64,000 nt of DNA from Diplosphaera chodatii (Eukaryota > Chlorophyta > Trebouxiophyceae > Prasiolales > Stichococcaceae). The notes beneath the pieces were generated by a model that had not been told where the DNA came from, made no database searches, and worked only from the letters and a program-made list of their open reading frames with translations. The first letter of the stretch is position 1; every line of letters starts with the position of its first letter. The stretch covers positions 2,604,001-2,668,000 of the forward strand of contig JAALGY010000020.1 of the NCBI GenBank assembly GCA_032358165.1, read 5' to 3'. A program made the position numbers and the translations under genes. Shown one piece after another: positions 25,601 through 37,811 of this stretch.

Positions 25601-26720
25601 GCAGCTGCTCAACCTTTCGTTCAACGAGCTGGAAAAGGAGTGCTACAAGACGCTCGCACGGGCGCCCCTGTATAAGGTGTCCAGCATGTGAATGTGTGCA
25701 AGTGCACGCATCGCTCATATGCAGAACATAAGCCGCACATGATGACCGGCATGACCCTCTCTGCAACAGGACACCCACACGCAGTCCTGCTTGTTCTGAG
25801 CTCAGAGTGCCGTGTCCCATGCAGCTGGCGGCCTGCAAGCAGCTGGACCTGCGGTGCCACTCTCATCCCAACTGGGACATTGAGTATCTACTCCAGTAAG
25901 CATTGCAATTGGTGGAGCTGCCTGCTGTTCTGTAGAGCCTGTGCCAGCTGCGAGCTGCTACCTGATATGGTGCTGGCAGCACGGCAACAGCAGTGCAGCC
26001 TCTACGCATTCGCCAAGCCCACATGCAAACACATGTGGCGCCTTGTGCAGGCCAGAAACTATTCAGACGATTGCACGCATGCCGGCCCTGGAGCAGCTGG
26101 CGCTGCCGCCTGCTGACGCCTTCAACCTGACGTCTGCCGCTGCTGAGGTGCCAGACGCAGCACTGCATGGCCTGCCAGCATGACAAGAGCACACTTGCGT
26201 CCTGGCGCTGCTGCAGTGCAGTCCAGCCAGCACCGTGCTCACCTGCGGCTGCAAGTGCGATGTATCGGCTGACCTTCGGGACTGGCAGTCATGGTGTTTG
26301 ACTTCTTCACACTTTGCTTCGCAGATGCAGGCGCAGCTGGGCATCGCTGACTGCCAGGTTGGCAGCAGCTGCGACCCAGACAATGTGGTGATCACACTTG
26401 ACTTCCTGTTCACGGCGCAACCCTGCTACTCCTCAGTCCTCTTAGAATAGCATCTGCCGAAGCATGCTGGCTCGAATATGGTGTGGCTCACTAGTCCTCT
26501 TAGTTGGCGTCACGTTCCCACTCCAATGGTGCTTCTGCAGGAAGCGCAGCTGGCGCAGCATCGGGCGCCAGGCCTGCCGCCCATCAGGGTGGTCATGCAC
26601 ATGCCCGACTCAGACCGCTGGGGCGCGCTGGACGTGGAGCTGCCCTTCGCAGAGGTCAACGACATGCTGGGGGTACAGCTGGACCGCAGCATTGCGCGCG
26701 GTGTTCCAATGAATGTGTAG
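22636..26720 (+). CDS. F-box/LRR family protein, copy F (intact, about 613 aa, acidic linker)
   Basis: Exons: 22636-22733, 22837-22906, 23013-23246, 23401-23466, 23631-23792, 24013-24150, 24410-24592, 24843-24944, 25132-25383, 25548-25676, 25825-25895, 26051-26147, 26325-26384 and 26541-26720; 1842 nt. F-box: LPAEVVERVLAHVPFRER plus GVCRAWRLHLSQRVLPLWQ. Exon 3 is 234 nt, among the longest, through an inserted acidic Ser/Asp linker (MSESDDDDAPNPPAS) before LQLFLPLQRWLWRHG. Exon 4 is 66 nt, one codon shorter than in the other copies. LRR blocks include LRQLALLGLQQVSDASL, LTALSCLALQNVGW, LRRFSLRGN, LTQLVLAPL, LRHLALHGL and LQLLNLSFN. Exon 13 (MQAQLGIADCQVGSS) is short and divergent. The C-terminal block begins EAQLAQHR, as in B and G. 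Intron 2 has a GC donor (CAG|GCAAGT). N-terminal wording VTAQNLP is shared with B and G. Confidence 0.87.
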
Positions 26721-27746
26721 ACATGTGGGCATGTACTCAGCACGGCTGTTGCTGATCATGTTGTGGCGGGGCACACCTATGAACGCATGATGTACTGTTA
26801 CTCACAATGCGCTTGGGTGTGTTGGATCTGAATGACCTGAAAGGTGCAGTTGACAGGAGCATTGTATGTGGTCTGCACAGCCATGAGTGCATCAGATCAG
26901 CAGCAACATCGATGTCAGGCGCTGTTCGGGATGGCCCCTTGAAGTCTGCCAATGTACGGCCATGCCGCCAGTACAGGAGTGTTTGTAACCATGATGTCAT
27001 ACTTACATGCTCTCAAAGTGCAAGGGCAGGTTGTCCATTGCCAGGCGAGTGCGCATGCTGATTGGACCCTGGATGCTGCTGCTGAGCAAGTTTGCGACGG
27101 TGTAAGACTCGATGGTGCTTGATTGTACAGCCTTCTCTCGAGGCCAGATCATCTTGGCTCATAGCCTGTCTGCAATTGAGCTGTTTGTGCTGCATCCTGA
27201 CGAGGGTGGAGACATTCTGCAGGAACACATGTGACCGCCCTGTGTTCGTTCTTCCTGCCGTGCGCATGATGACCGTTGGCACTGTACGCTTGCCATTTGC
27301 ACTTGTAGGCAATGCTGGTTTGATCTGCGGTGAGCATGCGCTATGCTGCGATTTGTATGCGGAAGTGAGTTACCGGTCCGTGATCAAAGTCAGCAGTTGC
27401 ATCTCATGCCACACAACTCACTCTACCCCTGCAGTGCATGCACTTGAAGGTAGTATGCTGCACAGCTGAGAAGACTTCGAAGTGCCAGTAAGCTGCCAGC
27501 TGATGCAGTCACAGCGGCAGCCACTTGAACTTGCAAGGATCTGTGTCGCCAACTGCAGGTTGGTACCTCGATTGGTTAATTAAGGTTTATGCAAAGCGTC
27601 GCTTGCAGGGCACTCTGACCACAGCTGACAGTCAGCAACGAAAATATTTCGCTTTGCTATCCGTGTACACAGGCACTGCGCGGTGCACAGTCAGCACAGC
27701 AGTCTTCAGTCAGCCGACGGTATCTAGAGACGAAGCAAGGAACCAC
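26721..27746. other. Intergenic region between copies F and G
   Basis: About 1.0 kb without a recognisable gene. Short open frames on both strands match no family exon. No regulatory element identified. Confidence 0.5.
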
Positions 27747-30700
27747 ATGCAGAGTCATCGCAACCACGTGACTGCCCAGGGCCTGCCGGGTCAGGTGCTG
27801 GAGCAGGTGCTGGCGCAAGTGCCCTTCCGGGAGAGGTGAGTCACAGGTTGGCCATGATGCCCGCGCTGTGTACCACAGGTTTCAACTGTTCATCTGACGT
27901 GGATCTGCAGCTGCATGAGCTCCTGACGATCCAGTGCATCGGTTGTGCAGGGTCAGGGCCTCAGCTGTGTGCCGTGCCTGGCGCCAGCATCTGTCACAGC
28001 GCGGCCTACCATTGTGGCAGGCAAGATTGGTTTCCTGACAAGGTTGCTTTCCTACCGTGACAGCCGGCCGTTGCCTGCTGCAGTGCCAGCCCCTGTCCAG
28101 GGTGCTGGACATCCAAGTTTGGCCTTTGTGTAATCGAGCGCAGGCTGTCAGGATTGCGAGCGGTGTTGGATGGGACAGGGGCAAGCCAGAGTACGATGAA
28201 TATTATGACGATGACGATGTCAATGCACAACCAACATCCAGCTTCCAACATGGCGAGAATGAGCGGAAGCTGCGCATGTTCCGGCCGCTGCAGCGCTGGC
28301 TGTGCCGCCACGGCGGCGGGCTGCGGCAGATCCAGTGCAGCACATCATTCAACTTCGGGGCTCCTGGCGACCCAGATGTCACTGTGAGCAACTGTAGCAG
28401 TGCCCATGTAGCCGCTCAGCCACAGAGCACCACTGCCGCTGTGTTTGCCTGCTGTGCGAGATGTGTTGGTGATGAGCTCTGATGCAAGAGGAGATGACAT
28501 GAATCCAAACATCGGCTGGCACCCCAATGGCCATGGTTGTACTGGCTGTTTGCCAGGATACAACGGATGACAGCCTGCTGGCTGCGCTCCTGTCCACCCT
28601 GGCTGCAGCTGCCCCCTCACTGCAGGTGCAGCCGAGCTGCAGTGTCCAATGAACAATATGTTAGTCTGACATGCATGTCAGAAATCCATGCACTTCAACC
28701 GCGGACATTCTGTTGGACTGTTGGCATCAGCTGTGTATGAGGCTTAGTGCAGGCAGCATGCTGCAATACAGTCATATGTGTCAGTGCTTGTCCTGACTGC
28801 AGGCGCTGCGACTGGACACATGCGCAGGCTGGACGCTGGCCAGTGGCAGCCTGATGGGCATCGCCATTTTTGGCGACCGCCTGCGGCAGCTGGCGCTGTT
28901 GGGGCTGATGCGGGTGACGGACGACAGCCTGCTGGCAGCGCTGGCGCAGCTGCCCTTGCTGCAGGTGAACATTGTGACCAGCCATTGGAGTGCAACGGCA
29001 TCAGCAGAGACTTTGCTGTGTGTCAGAGTGTGTGTTTGAGGTCTGCATGTGAGGCCGGGAAGAAGCATCCGTTGGCAGCTGCTTGCATGCAGGTGTGAGG
29101 GCTTGCATGCAACGCAGTGCCAAACTACGAGAGAGTCGGATAGCTGCACCGCCGACCAAGCCTACTTCTCATTGTCTTGTAGTGCCGTGGCTGCAGGATC
29201 TGGCAATTCTGTTCGAGGATGAACGCACTAAGGGCGAGTGGGCGAAGTGGGATCACCAGCGGGAACGTATTAAGGCGCCTGACATGATGAGGCTGCTGCA
29301 AGGCATTTCTATGTCGTCCCCGGTGAGCGCTTCGTACGCGATGGCAGGCCGCTGCAGCATCGACTGGGACGCATCTGCATGTCGTGGTGTGCAGGACGTG
29401 AAAGCTATGCCTGTGCGGCTGTAGCTTCGCTTCCTGCGAGCAACGCCGCTGTATGCGGTACACGCATGTCCGACCCCGTTTTTGCAGGCATTGAGGATGC
29501 TGGCGATTGGCCACCTTCCAAACACCGGGTGTTACGTCCGGCGCTGGTCCCCCGTATCACTGACCCAAAAGCCACTGCCACCGTCTATGTCGCGACTGTC
29601 AGCACTAAGCAGCCTGACGCTGCAGCACATTGGGTGGGAGTACGCACCCAAAGGCCTGCCATGCTTGCCTCAGGTGAAGCAGTTTCCCCAAGTGAGGCAC
29701 TCCCCTGGTGGATGTGGACTTATCCTGCGCAGGTCCTTGGGGCGGGTTGCACATTTGTTCTGCTGGCACTGCATACTGGCATGCGGTGGGGCATCCGTAT
29801 GGTAGAAAGGGAGACAGTGCATCAGCTTCAAAAGTGTGTGCAGGCTGAGCAAACACCATCTTGCTAGCATTGCAGCCTCGTTGTATACACTGCCTCACAA
29901 CAGGGTGGGCGTGTTACAACACAGCGCTCAAAGTTCATCACTTCCATCCAGCGCTTGTTCTCTGTACAGCTGCGGCGGCTAGCCGTGCGGGGCGACTGCA
30001 GCGAGTGGAGCAAGGGTAAAGGGGACTTCAAAGACCAGCTCAGCACCCTTGCACGCTTGGAGGCGCTGCAGGTAGAAGATGCAAGCCCCCTCAATTTGTG
30101 GTTACATGAGATCAATGTGGAAGGGCAACCACCTGAATGTGGAGGCTGCTCCATCTTGTTGCTGTGGTAGGATGACCTTACAAGGATATACCCTCAAGTC
30201 TGTTTCAAACTTGCAGCAAGTCAGTCGTTTTGCTTGCAGGTGGTGCTGCCGGTGTGGCCGGGTCGGCTGCCAGCTGGTCTCACGCAGCTTGTGCTGTCGC
30301 CCTTGAGCGTTCGTGATCAGGGTGCACGTGATCATGCAGTGCACAGCTTTGCCTTCTTCCGCATGCACCTGCCCGTTCTGCACCAGCTTCGTCACTTGGC
30401 GTTGCACGGTCATCAGAGGGGACGCTGCAGCATCTTGGAGGAGGTCTGCGCTGCTGCAGTGGCACTGCCACAGCTGGTCAGCTTGCACCTGGTGCGAACG
30501 TTGACGCTCCTTATGTGTCAACCCTGTGCTCACGCATCTGGTAGGTGCATCTCGAGTGGTGTCCAACGTGGTCCAGCAGATGTTGTAAATTAGACAAGGG
30601 TTGCATGAGTATGTTTGGCTGATCATACCCACATGCGACCCTTCTACGCAGGTCAACTGCAGCCTGTCTGTCATGCCACAAGAGGAGTTCAAGCTGTCAC

Positions 30701-31863
30701 GACTGCAGCTGCTGAATCTGTCGCACAACCCTTCTACGCTCCATGCGGATGGCTTCAAAGTGCTTGCACAGGCGCCTCTGCACCAGGTGCTCAGGATGCA
30801 GGGTTGTTAGGATGTATGAGCATGGCCCGGATGTAAGCCGCATGCTCATGGTGCAAGAGGCACGTCAGGTTCATCACATACCTACAAGGGTTCTGCCCAT
30901 GCTTCAACCGAGGTGTTGTGTATGCCGCAGTTGGCATCATGCAGGCATTTGGACCTGCGGTGCCGGCCTGATTCCTACTTATGGCCCAGTATATACCCGT
31001 TGCAGTGAGTGTGGCTTTTGGTTAGACTACCCTTCCCTTTATGCAGGGATTTGGCAGATGCAAACCAAACTGCGCCTGATCTTAAAACTCTAATAGCCAG
31101 CGTGCCCGCAGCAGGGCTTCACGAATATTGCTTTACTCTTTTGCAGGCCGGACACTATACGGGTGATTGCAAGCATGCCGGCCCTGGAGCAGCTGGCCTT
31201 GTCACCTGCTGACTGTTTTGGACCGAGGTTCCACATCACTGAGGTGCAACCAGGAACACTGCATGTAGGTTTTAGCACAACATGGCATACTATGTAAGGG
31301 GTTGGCACACGATGTGATGCTACATTTGCTAGCGCTATTGCAATGCCATCCGTCATGTGCGCAGCTGCGCAAGCAGATGTGTTGAGCGTGCCAGCCGGAT
31401 TGTGTCCTGCTTGGAAACTCACAGTTTGTCACATGTGCATGTGCAACAGACGGCGGAGATGCATGCGGTGCTCAACAGCCCCAATGGCCTCACCAGTAGC
31501 AGCCCCGACCCAGCCGGCACGGTGACTGCCACGAAGTGTCTTGTGGAAGGACCCACCCTGCCTGCTGTCATACACCCAGATGCTGATCTGCCAGTGGCAT
31601 GCTGGCATACGCTAGCGCGTTGTAACGAGCTGGCTTCAGGGTGAATGTTCATTGATGTGTTGCTCCTGCAGGAAGCGCAGCTGGCGCTATGTCGGCCGCC
31701 GGGCCTCCCGCCCATCAGGGTGGTCACAGAGATGCCCGACTCAGACCGCTGGGGCGCGCTGGACGTGGAGCTGCCCTTCGGCGAGGTCAACGACATGCTG
31801 GGGGTGCAGCTTAATTGCAGCATCACACGCGGGGTTCCGATAAACAGCTTGCTAGCACAGTGA
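27747..31863 (+). CDS. F-box/LRR family protein, copy G (intact, about 621 aa)
   Basis: Exons: 27747-27835, 27951-28020, 28144-28383, 28557-28625, 28803-28964, 29197-29322, 29488-29673, 29970-30071, 30240-30491, 30652-30786, 30931-31004, 31147-31243, 31450-31521 and 31672-31863; 1866 nt. F-box: LPGQVLEQVLAQVPFRER plus AVCRAWRQHLSQRGLPLWQ. Exon 3 (240 nt) is the longest in the family, with an acidic tract (YDEYYDDDDVN) and a tail FNFGAPGDPDVT that resembles copy F. LRR blocks include LRQLALLGLMRVTDDSL, LSALSSLTLQHIGW, LRRLAVRGD, LTQLVLSPL, LRHLALHGH, LQLLNLSHN and MPALEQLALS. Exon 13 reads AVLNSPNGLTSSS. The C-terminus ends NSLLAQ before TGA 31863. Intron 2 has a GC donor. F and G look like sister copies by exon 3, exon 6 (DLAILFEDE) and the EAQLA start of exon 14. 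Confidence 0.86.
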
Positions 31864-32506
31864 CAGCTGCTGACATCCACATGGTGCGCAGCTGCATGCA
31901 TGGCGGTGTGCCTCTATCTGTGTAGCCTAGTGCTCGCTGGTGTCAGCTAGGTCTGCTTGCATAACCTGTGGAATGATTGCCTCAGGCACATGAGATGGCT
32001 GCGCAACCCCAAAGCAGCGTGCTGATCACCGATGGGTTCATGAGCTGAGGATGGCAGAGGGGATGTCAACCGTCAGATGCATAACGCAAGCAAGAGGCAT
32101 AGGTGCACCTGCAGTGTCTGGGCTCACACAATCCTCGATTGGCCCCAGTACCGGATCTGCAACTCTCAGATCCTAGATGCTGCGTCACCTGCTGGACTGC
32201 TGCACACTGCACGGAAGCCCGCCAGATGCACTGTGCATGACGGGCAAACGACGCCAGATCGGTTGCAGCGCACCTTCTACACTCTTGTGACAGAACTTGT
32301 GCCTGCTGCTGCATGCACACAGCAGTCGTCGGAGGTTTCACACCAATCGGTCAAAATTGACAGTTCCTGGCCGCACATCAGCCGCTGCATTCAGTTTGAA
32401 GCTCTACAAATCGTTTCAGCGCCCGTGTGTCAAGGCCCGACAGCATCGCAGCGCAGAGGCACCAGGTAGACGCTCCAGCCAACTACTAGGACGCTGCGAA
32501 GGCAAC
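31864..32506. promoter_or_regulatory. Upstream region of copy H, similar to that of copy I
   Basis: About 0.64 kb. From about 32140 to the start codon it aligns by eye, with gaps, to about 37445-37811 upstream of copy I. Shared words include cagatcct-gatgctg, cccgccagatgc, catgacgg, cccgtgtgtcaaggcc and gctccagccaa, in the same order. This is the duplicated promoter/5' leader of the H-I pair. No specific factor site is recognised. Confidence 0.6.
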
Positions 32507-35500
32507 ATGGACGGCACGCAGGCCCGCCACAGGCACACGACTGTCCAGGACCTGCCTGACGAGGCGCTTGAGCGCATCCTGGCGCATGTGCCCAGAGTCC
32601 AGGAGAGGTGCGGCGCGCCGGACAGGAACAGTGCACAGGCCCCGCCCAGGCCATGCGCATGGGCTCATCGTTCAGCGTGTACGTGATGCTGCGCATGGTT
32701 TCGAAACCGTTGTCACTCACACTCTGTGCTGCGTCGCAGGGTGTGCGCTGCGGCCGTGTGCCGCGCATGGCGCCAGCTTCTTTCAGACCAGAACCTGCGG
32801 CTGTGGCAGGCAAGGAGTTTGCACTGGCGCTAGTCCATGTACAGTCTGCGTACACACAGTAGAGTACGACAAGCCGGCATGCATGCATGCATGCATGTAT
32901 GCATGCTGCCCACACTGCATACAGTGACCTGTGCCAGGGTGCCGTGGGATGCAGGCGGTCAGAATCGGGCACCAAGGCAAGTGGGACACTGCGGTTGGCG
33001 CCGACGGCTACCCCCACCTTGAAGACAGGGACGGCTCCCGGGTGACAGAGAGGCTGCAGCTGCTGTTCCCGCTGCAGCAGTGGCTGTGGCGCCGCGGCGG
33101 CAGCCTGCTGCAACTGCAGTGCAGCACGGCATTCAACACGAATGTGAGCTGGTACCCTGTCTGCTGCCTTAGCCACAACACTGCAGCGCACCACATGCTG
33201 TCAATGACCTTTCCCTGCAACACAGCAGTTGCTGTGCTTGCTGCACCATCAATATGCAACTGCATGTTGGGCAACAGCACACCTGCAACCAAGAAGCGGG
33301 TGCGACTTGCGGTTGTCACCTGTGTTGCAACAGCATGTGCTTTGCTGCTGTCAGGGCTTTCCTGAAGACGGCCTGCTGACCGCACTGCTGGCGGCTCTGC
33401 CCGCCGCCGCACCATCACTGCAGGTGAGCTCAGCCGGCAGGCTTTAAGGCGATACAGGGTTGGTTGTGCGTCCAGTGTCAATGCCTGTGCGCCTGCAGTG
33501 CTGAGTACAGCATGGCCGCTGGTGCCTCCTGCTGGATGTCGGGCTTTGCCGGCACACGGAGCAATGCTTGCAGCGTGCAGCGCATGATGGTTTGCAGGCG
33601 CTGCGAGTGGATGGCGCCGCCGCCGCCGGCATGACCAACAGCAGCCTGGTGGGCATCGCCGGCATGGGCGGCCGGCTGCGGCAGCTGGCGCTGATCGGAC
33701 TGTGGCACGTGTCGGACGCCAGCCTCATGGCGGCCCTGGCGCAGCTGCCGCTGCTGCAGGTGAGCGGTTGTGGCAGGGGGTTTGTTGGCAGACGTGTCAT
33801 GTCAGAAGCTGGATATCACTTCTCCACAGCAGCACTGCTTGTGAGACCGGAGCTCACCTTTGCTGAGCGTCGCTGCAGCTGCAAGTGGGGGACGAGTCAT
33901 GCAGGCTATCTACGGCGTTTCAGGCAGGAACTTGCCAACCCGAACAGGGGCCTTCAGTGTTGAAGCTTGACATCGGGGGTCCACGCAATGTCCGCCTCCA
34001 CTGTTCTGCAGGACCTGGCAATCATGTTCATCGACGAAGAGGAGAAAGAGGAGGCGCTGCAGTGGCTGCAGACCAGGGCGCCTGCATATACCCAACCCGA
34101 CATCCTGCGGCTGCTGGATCACACTGCTACATCATGCCCGGTACGTCACATGGTGACTGTTGCAATACTGCAGCATTGAGTGTATGGCCCACTCTGAGCA
34201 GGCGCCTGCAAGATTCACATGTGCGGCATTGGCCCTGCAGCTGTGCACTGATCCAGCTTGTGAGGCAGTTGCATGCTGAGCTGAGTACAGATGGCAAGAT
34301 AACTTTCAAGTCACGTGTTCGTCAACAGGTTACCAACCAACCGACGAAGTAAGCTTTGAATGAAATCATGACTATTCCAGGCAGCATGTCAGCAACATGC
34401 TGTGGTTGTGCGCAGGCGCTGCGGACGCTGGCGCTGGGCTACCTTCCGAACAGCGCCAACCACCAGCCCTGGGGTGATGTCACCAAGAATGCGCAGCCGC
34501 TGCCGGTGTCGATGTCCCGCCTGACGGCGCTGAGCAGCCTGCTGCTGCACGACATCGGCTGGGAGTACGCGCCTGAGGGCCTGCCGCACCTGCCCCAGGT
34601 GTGCATTTAGGCAGAAGGGTTTAGGGTCCAGGAAGGCAGGTCGGACTGCTGAAGTACCTACTCACAACGATGTCTTGGAAGAGTTCTGAGCTGCGCCTGA
34701 CGGTGCGGTGCCCGTGCTGCCAGTGGTGGAAGCAGGGCCAGCACCGGAGCACCTGCATGTGCACCTTTGACGGTTACCCACCATGGCAGGGGCGCTGTGC
34801 GGGGCATGATGTTGCAGCCACAGCGCAGCTGCCCATCGTATGAGAAGGCCCACACTGTCACCTTACCACCTCTCGTGGCATGCTCGCGTAGAGCAGCACA
34901 GCATTGCTGTAGAACCCCGCTGGTTGTCGTGCCCCGCAGCTGCGGCGGCTGTGCCTCAGGGGCGACTGCCGCGCGCCCGGCATCCTGCACCCGGCGCTGC
35001 CGCACCAGCTCAAGACGCTCACAAGCCTGCAGGCGCTGCAGGTGCCGGCCCTGTCGCACCTGACCAGATTGTATTTATCTTGGGGGAGAGTCCCTGGCAG
35101 ACAGTTGCCACATGTCCGGTGTGTGCTCAGCATCAATGCGGCTGCAAAGGCCCTGTACGCGTGGCAAGTGCACCAGTGGGTAGTGGTTTCGCAGAGTGCT
35201 AGCGTAGCATGTGGGTGAGTGCCTCCCCGCGGACCTGACTAGCGTGAAAATCGAGACTGCAACCATCGTTCCTTGCTGCCGTTTGCAGGTGACGCTGCCG
35301 CGCTGGGTGGGCCGGCTGCCTGACGGTCTCACGCAGCTGGTCATGTCGCCATATCCCCAAAACCCGGTGCACCCCGAGGTGGTTGACGGCCGCACCCTGG
35401 ACGCGGCCATCTTCTTCCGGAGCCTGCCGCTGATGCGCGGCCTGCGCCACCTGGTATGCCTGTGATTGCTTTGTTCCTTCTTTCTTGATGTTATCACCTC

Positions 35501-37138
35501 AACATCTTGTGTGTGTGTCTGTACACATGCGTTTATGTATCGATGGGTGTGCACATGAATGGATCTACGTGTGTGTGTGGTGACAAAGGAAAACTTGTGT
35601 CAACATGTACAGGCGTTCCACCGCATGAAACAGATTGGCGAGGACTTCCTGCCGGACCTCTGTGATACCGTTGCAGCGCTGCCCCACCTGGTCAGCTTGC
35701 ATCTGGTGCGAATGTCAGCTGCTGATGCACAGTAACACCTAACGCCTGTCTCAGCCATATATGGGCGCAGAGCAAGGTATTTGATCGATGTAACTCGCAC
35801 ACATTGAGGTTCTGAGCTCACGCCACATCAGGACATGCATTGCACTCCCTCATTCGGACATTTTGCACACCTGCGCAGGTGAACTGCAACATGTCTGTAT
35901 TGCCGGCGGACCTGTGCGAGCTGCCGCGCCTGCAGCTGCTCAACCTGTCGCACAATCAGGATCTGCAGCTCGAAGGCTGCTTGTGCCTCTCAAAGGCGCC
36001 CATGCACAAGGTGCCGAGCACGCTCAGCAAAAGGAAACCCTGGGATTCCTCCAGGCCTGGGATTGCAGCACACCACGAAAGCCTGCACTACATAGCGGTG
36101 TCGGTTCAATGCGTCGTGGCAAAGCGACCATCCTGTAGCATGCAAGGGGCTTCGCGGCTTGTGTAGATCTTCTTCTAGATTGTCCTCATGTGTGTTCTGC
36201 AGCTGACGTCTTGCAAGTGGCTGGACCTGCGGTGTGCCACTCGCATTTTCTCGCGCAAGGTCCCACTTCAGTGAGTACCCTGCCTGCTGCCTTGTGCAGG
36301 ACGTGTGGGCTTGCTGCAGGATGGCCAGCGAACCTTCGATCAGCGCTGTGCATCAAATTGTCTGGCACGCAGGAATCTCGAGGTGCACTGCGACCTATGA
36401 ATACAACAGTGCCAGGTACTCATGTTGACACCACAATGCCTCACTGCAGGCCGGACACCATTGCAGTGCTAGCAGCCATGCCGGCCCTGGAGCACCTGGC
36501 GCTGCCGCCCACAGTGCCCCACCAGCCTCATGTGCGCGGGACACTGCATGACCCAGTGCATGTCAGCAGTGGCCATTCTTGTGACCCATCACTTGTCGGC
36601 GCTGCAGTGCAGCCACCAACTGCTGTGTGCTCTGGGCTACACTGGTGCACTGATGCAACCTGCAGCTGCCCTCTGGAGCTTACATCCTTTTGTTATCACA
36701 TCAGAACCTGGGGGGCATTCCAGCGAATTTCCTAGAGGTCCCAGGCATCCTCATTCCGCCGGCGCAGCTGGAAATCCCCAGCGTCTACACTGCAAGCAAC
36801 CTCACAGCGGACGAGACGGTGAGCTCTGTCTTGCGCACACCCCAGTGTAGTGACCGCTCATCGTTCCGCACCCAGGACCTGTTTGCTGCATAGGGCCACA
36901 TGATGCTCGTCTGGGTCAGTTGGCACATAGGGCACTGAGAAACCCTCACTGTGCCCTGTAGGAGGTGGCTCTGCTGGCGCAGCAACGGGCGCCCGGCATG
37001 CCACCCATCAGGGTGGCGGCGGACATGCCCACCTCGGACGCCTGGTCTGCGGTCAGTGCCGACCTGCCCTTTGCGGAGGTCAACGAGGTGCTGGGGGTGC
37101 AGCTGGACCGCACCATCATGCGCGGGGTGCCCCATTGA
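32507..37138 (+). CDS. F-box/LRR family protein, copy H (intact, about 611 aa; one extra intron)
   Basis: Fifteen exons, one more than any other copy: 32507-32607, 32740-32809, 32955-33143, 33355-33423, 33598-33759, 34012-34140, 34416-34598, 34940-35041, 35289-35453, 35613-35705, 35879-36010, 36203-36270, 36450-36531, 36705-36818 and 36962-37138; 1836 nt. Exon 9 is split by a 159-nt phase-0 intron between CACCTG and GCGTTCCAC, a stretch uninterrupted in the other copies. The N-terminus MDGTQARHRHTTVQ and the F-box LPDEALERILAHVPRVQER plus AVCRAWRQLLSDQNLRLWQ are shared with I. LRR blocks include LRQLALIGLWHVSDASL, LTALSSLLLHDIGW, LRRLCLRGD, LTQLVMSPY, LQLLNLSHN and MPALEHLALP. Exon 13 is long (114 nt, with LEIPSVYTASNLTADET). 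Intron 2 has a GC donor (CAG|GCAAGG). Stop TGA ends at 37138. Confidence 0.87.
32877..32906. repeat. GCAT tetranucleotide microsatellite in intron 2 of copy H
   Basis: An imperfect run of GCAT units (one T interruption) within the GC-AG intron 2 of copy H. Probably slippage-derived. Confidence 0.85.
35454..35612 (+). other. Copy-specific extra intron in exon 9 of copy H
   Basis: A 159-nt intron with donor CTG|GTATGC and acceptor TACAG|GCG interrupts the LRR segment LRHL|AFH in phase 0. Removing it gives an exon of 258 nt, exactly in the family range (246-270 nt) and in frame. It is rich in GT and TG runs. At least ten other copies with this exon in the window are uninterrupted at the same codon boundary. 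Confidence 0.85.
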
Positions 37139-37811
37139 TAGGCAGCCTGCGATAGCATCTGGCAAGCACATCGCGGGGGCTAAAACATGAAGCTCCTTGT
37201 ACAACAGGCCCTTCGCAGGCGGCATGGGATGTTGTGTTCCGGCCCGTGCCGGTGTTGGCACATGTTTTTGTTGCCCTGAATTGTTGACTTCTCTGCTAAA
37301 CTTCCGGCTAGACTGACCTGCATACGCCTGGTCAGCGTTTGATTGGGGCTGAAAATGTTGCTCTTAGGAGATGTCGTCGCTTGGAAGCACCTAACAATGT
37401 GCATTTATTTGCAGTTGCCCATGCAATCTCGATTGTACAATCTCGATTGTACCAATATTGGACCTGCAAGTTCCAGATCCTCGATGCTGCTGCACCTGCG
37501 ACGCACAAAATCCCGCCAGATGCGCATCATACATGACGGCCTAGCGACCTCAGACCGGCTGCAACGCACTTCCGACCGTTTTGTAACAAGAAGATCTGCC
37601 TGCTGCATACACGTCTGAGGGTCATTACTGTCGCCGGTCAACCTGCGAAGTCCTCGCGAGCCGGTTGGGCAGCGCAGCAGCTACTGCATCAAGCACTGAT
37701 AAACCACATGTACATGACGTTCGACCACCCGTGTGTCAAGGCCTGATTGCAACACCTTGCCAAGGGGAATTGCAAGAGCTCCAGCCAAGTTTCAGCCCGA
37801 TCTGGGACGCG
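37139..37811. promoter_or_regulatory. Upstream region of copy I, similar to that of copy H
   Basis: About 0.67 kb. The part from about 37445 aligns by eye to the upstream region of copy H (see 31864-32506). A 14-bp unit aatctcgattgtac is tandemly duplicated at 37425-37438 and 37439-37452, just before the shared block. No other motif recognised. Confidence 0.6.
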
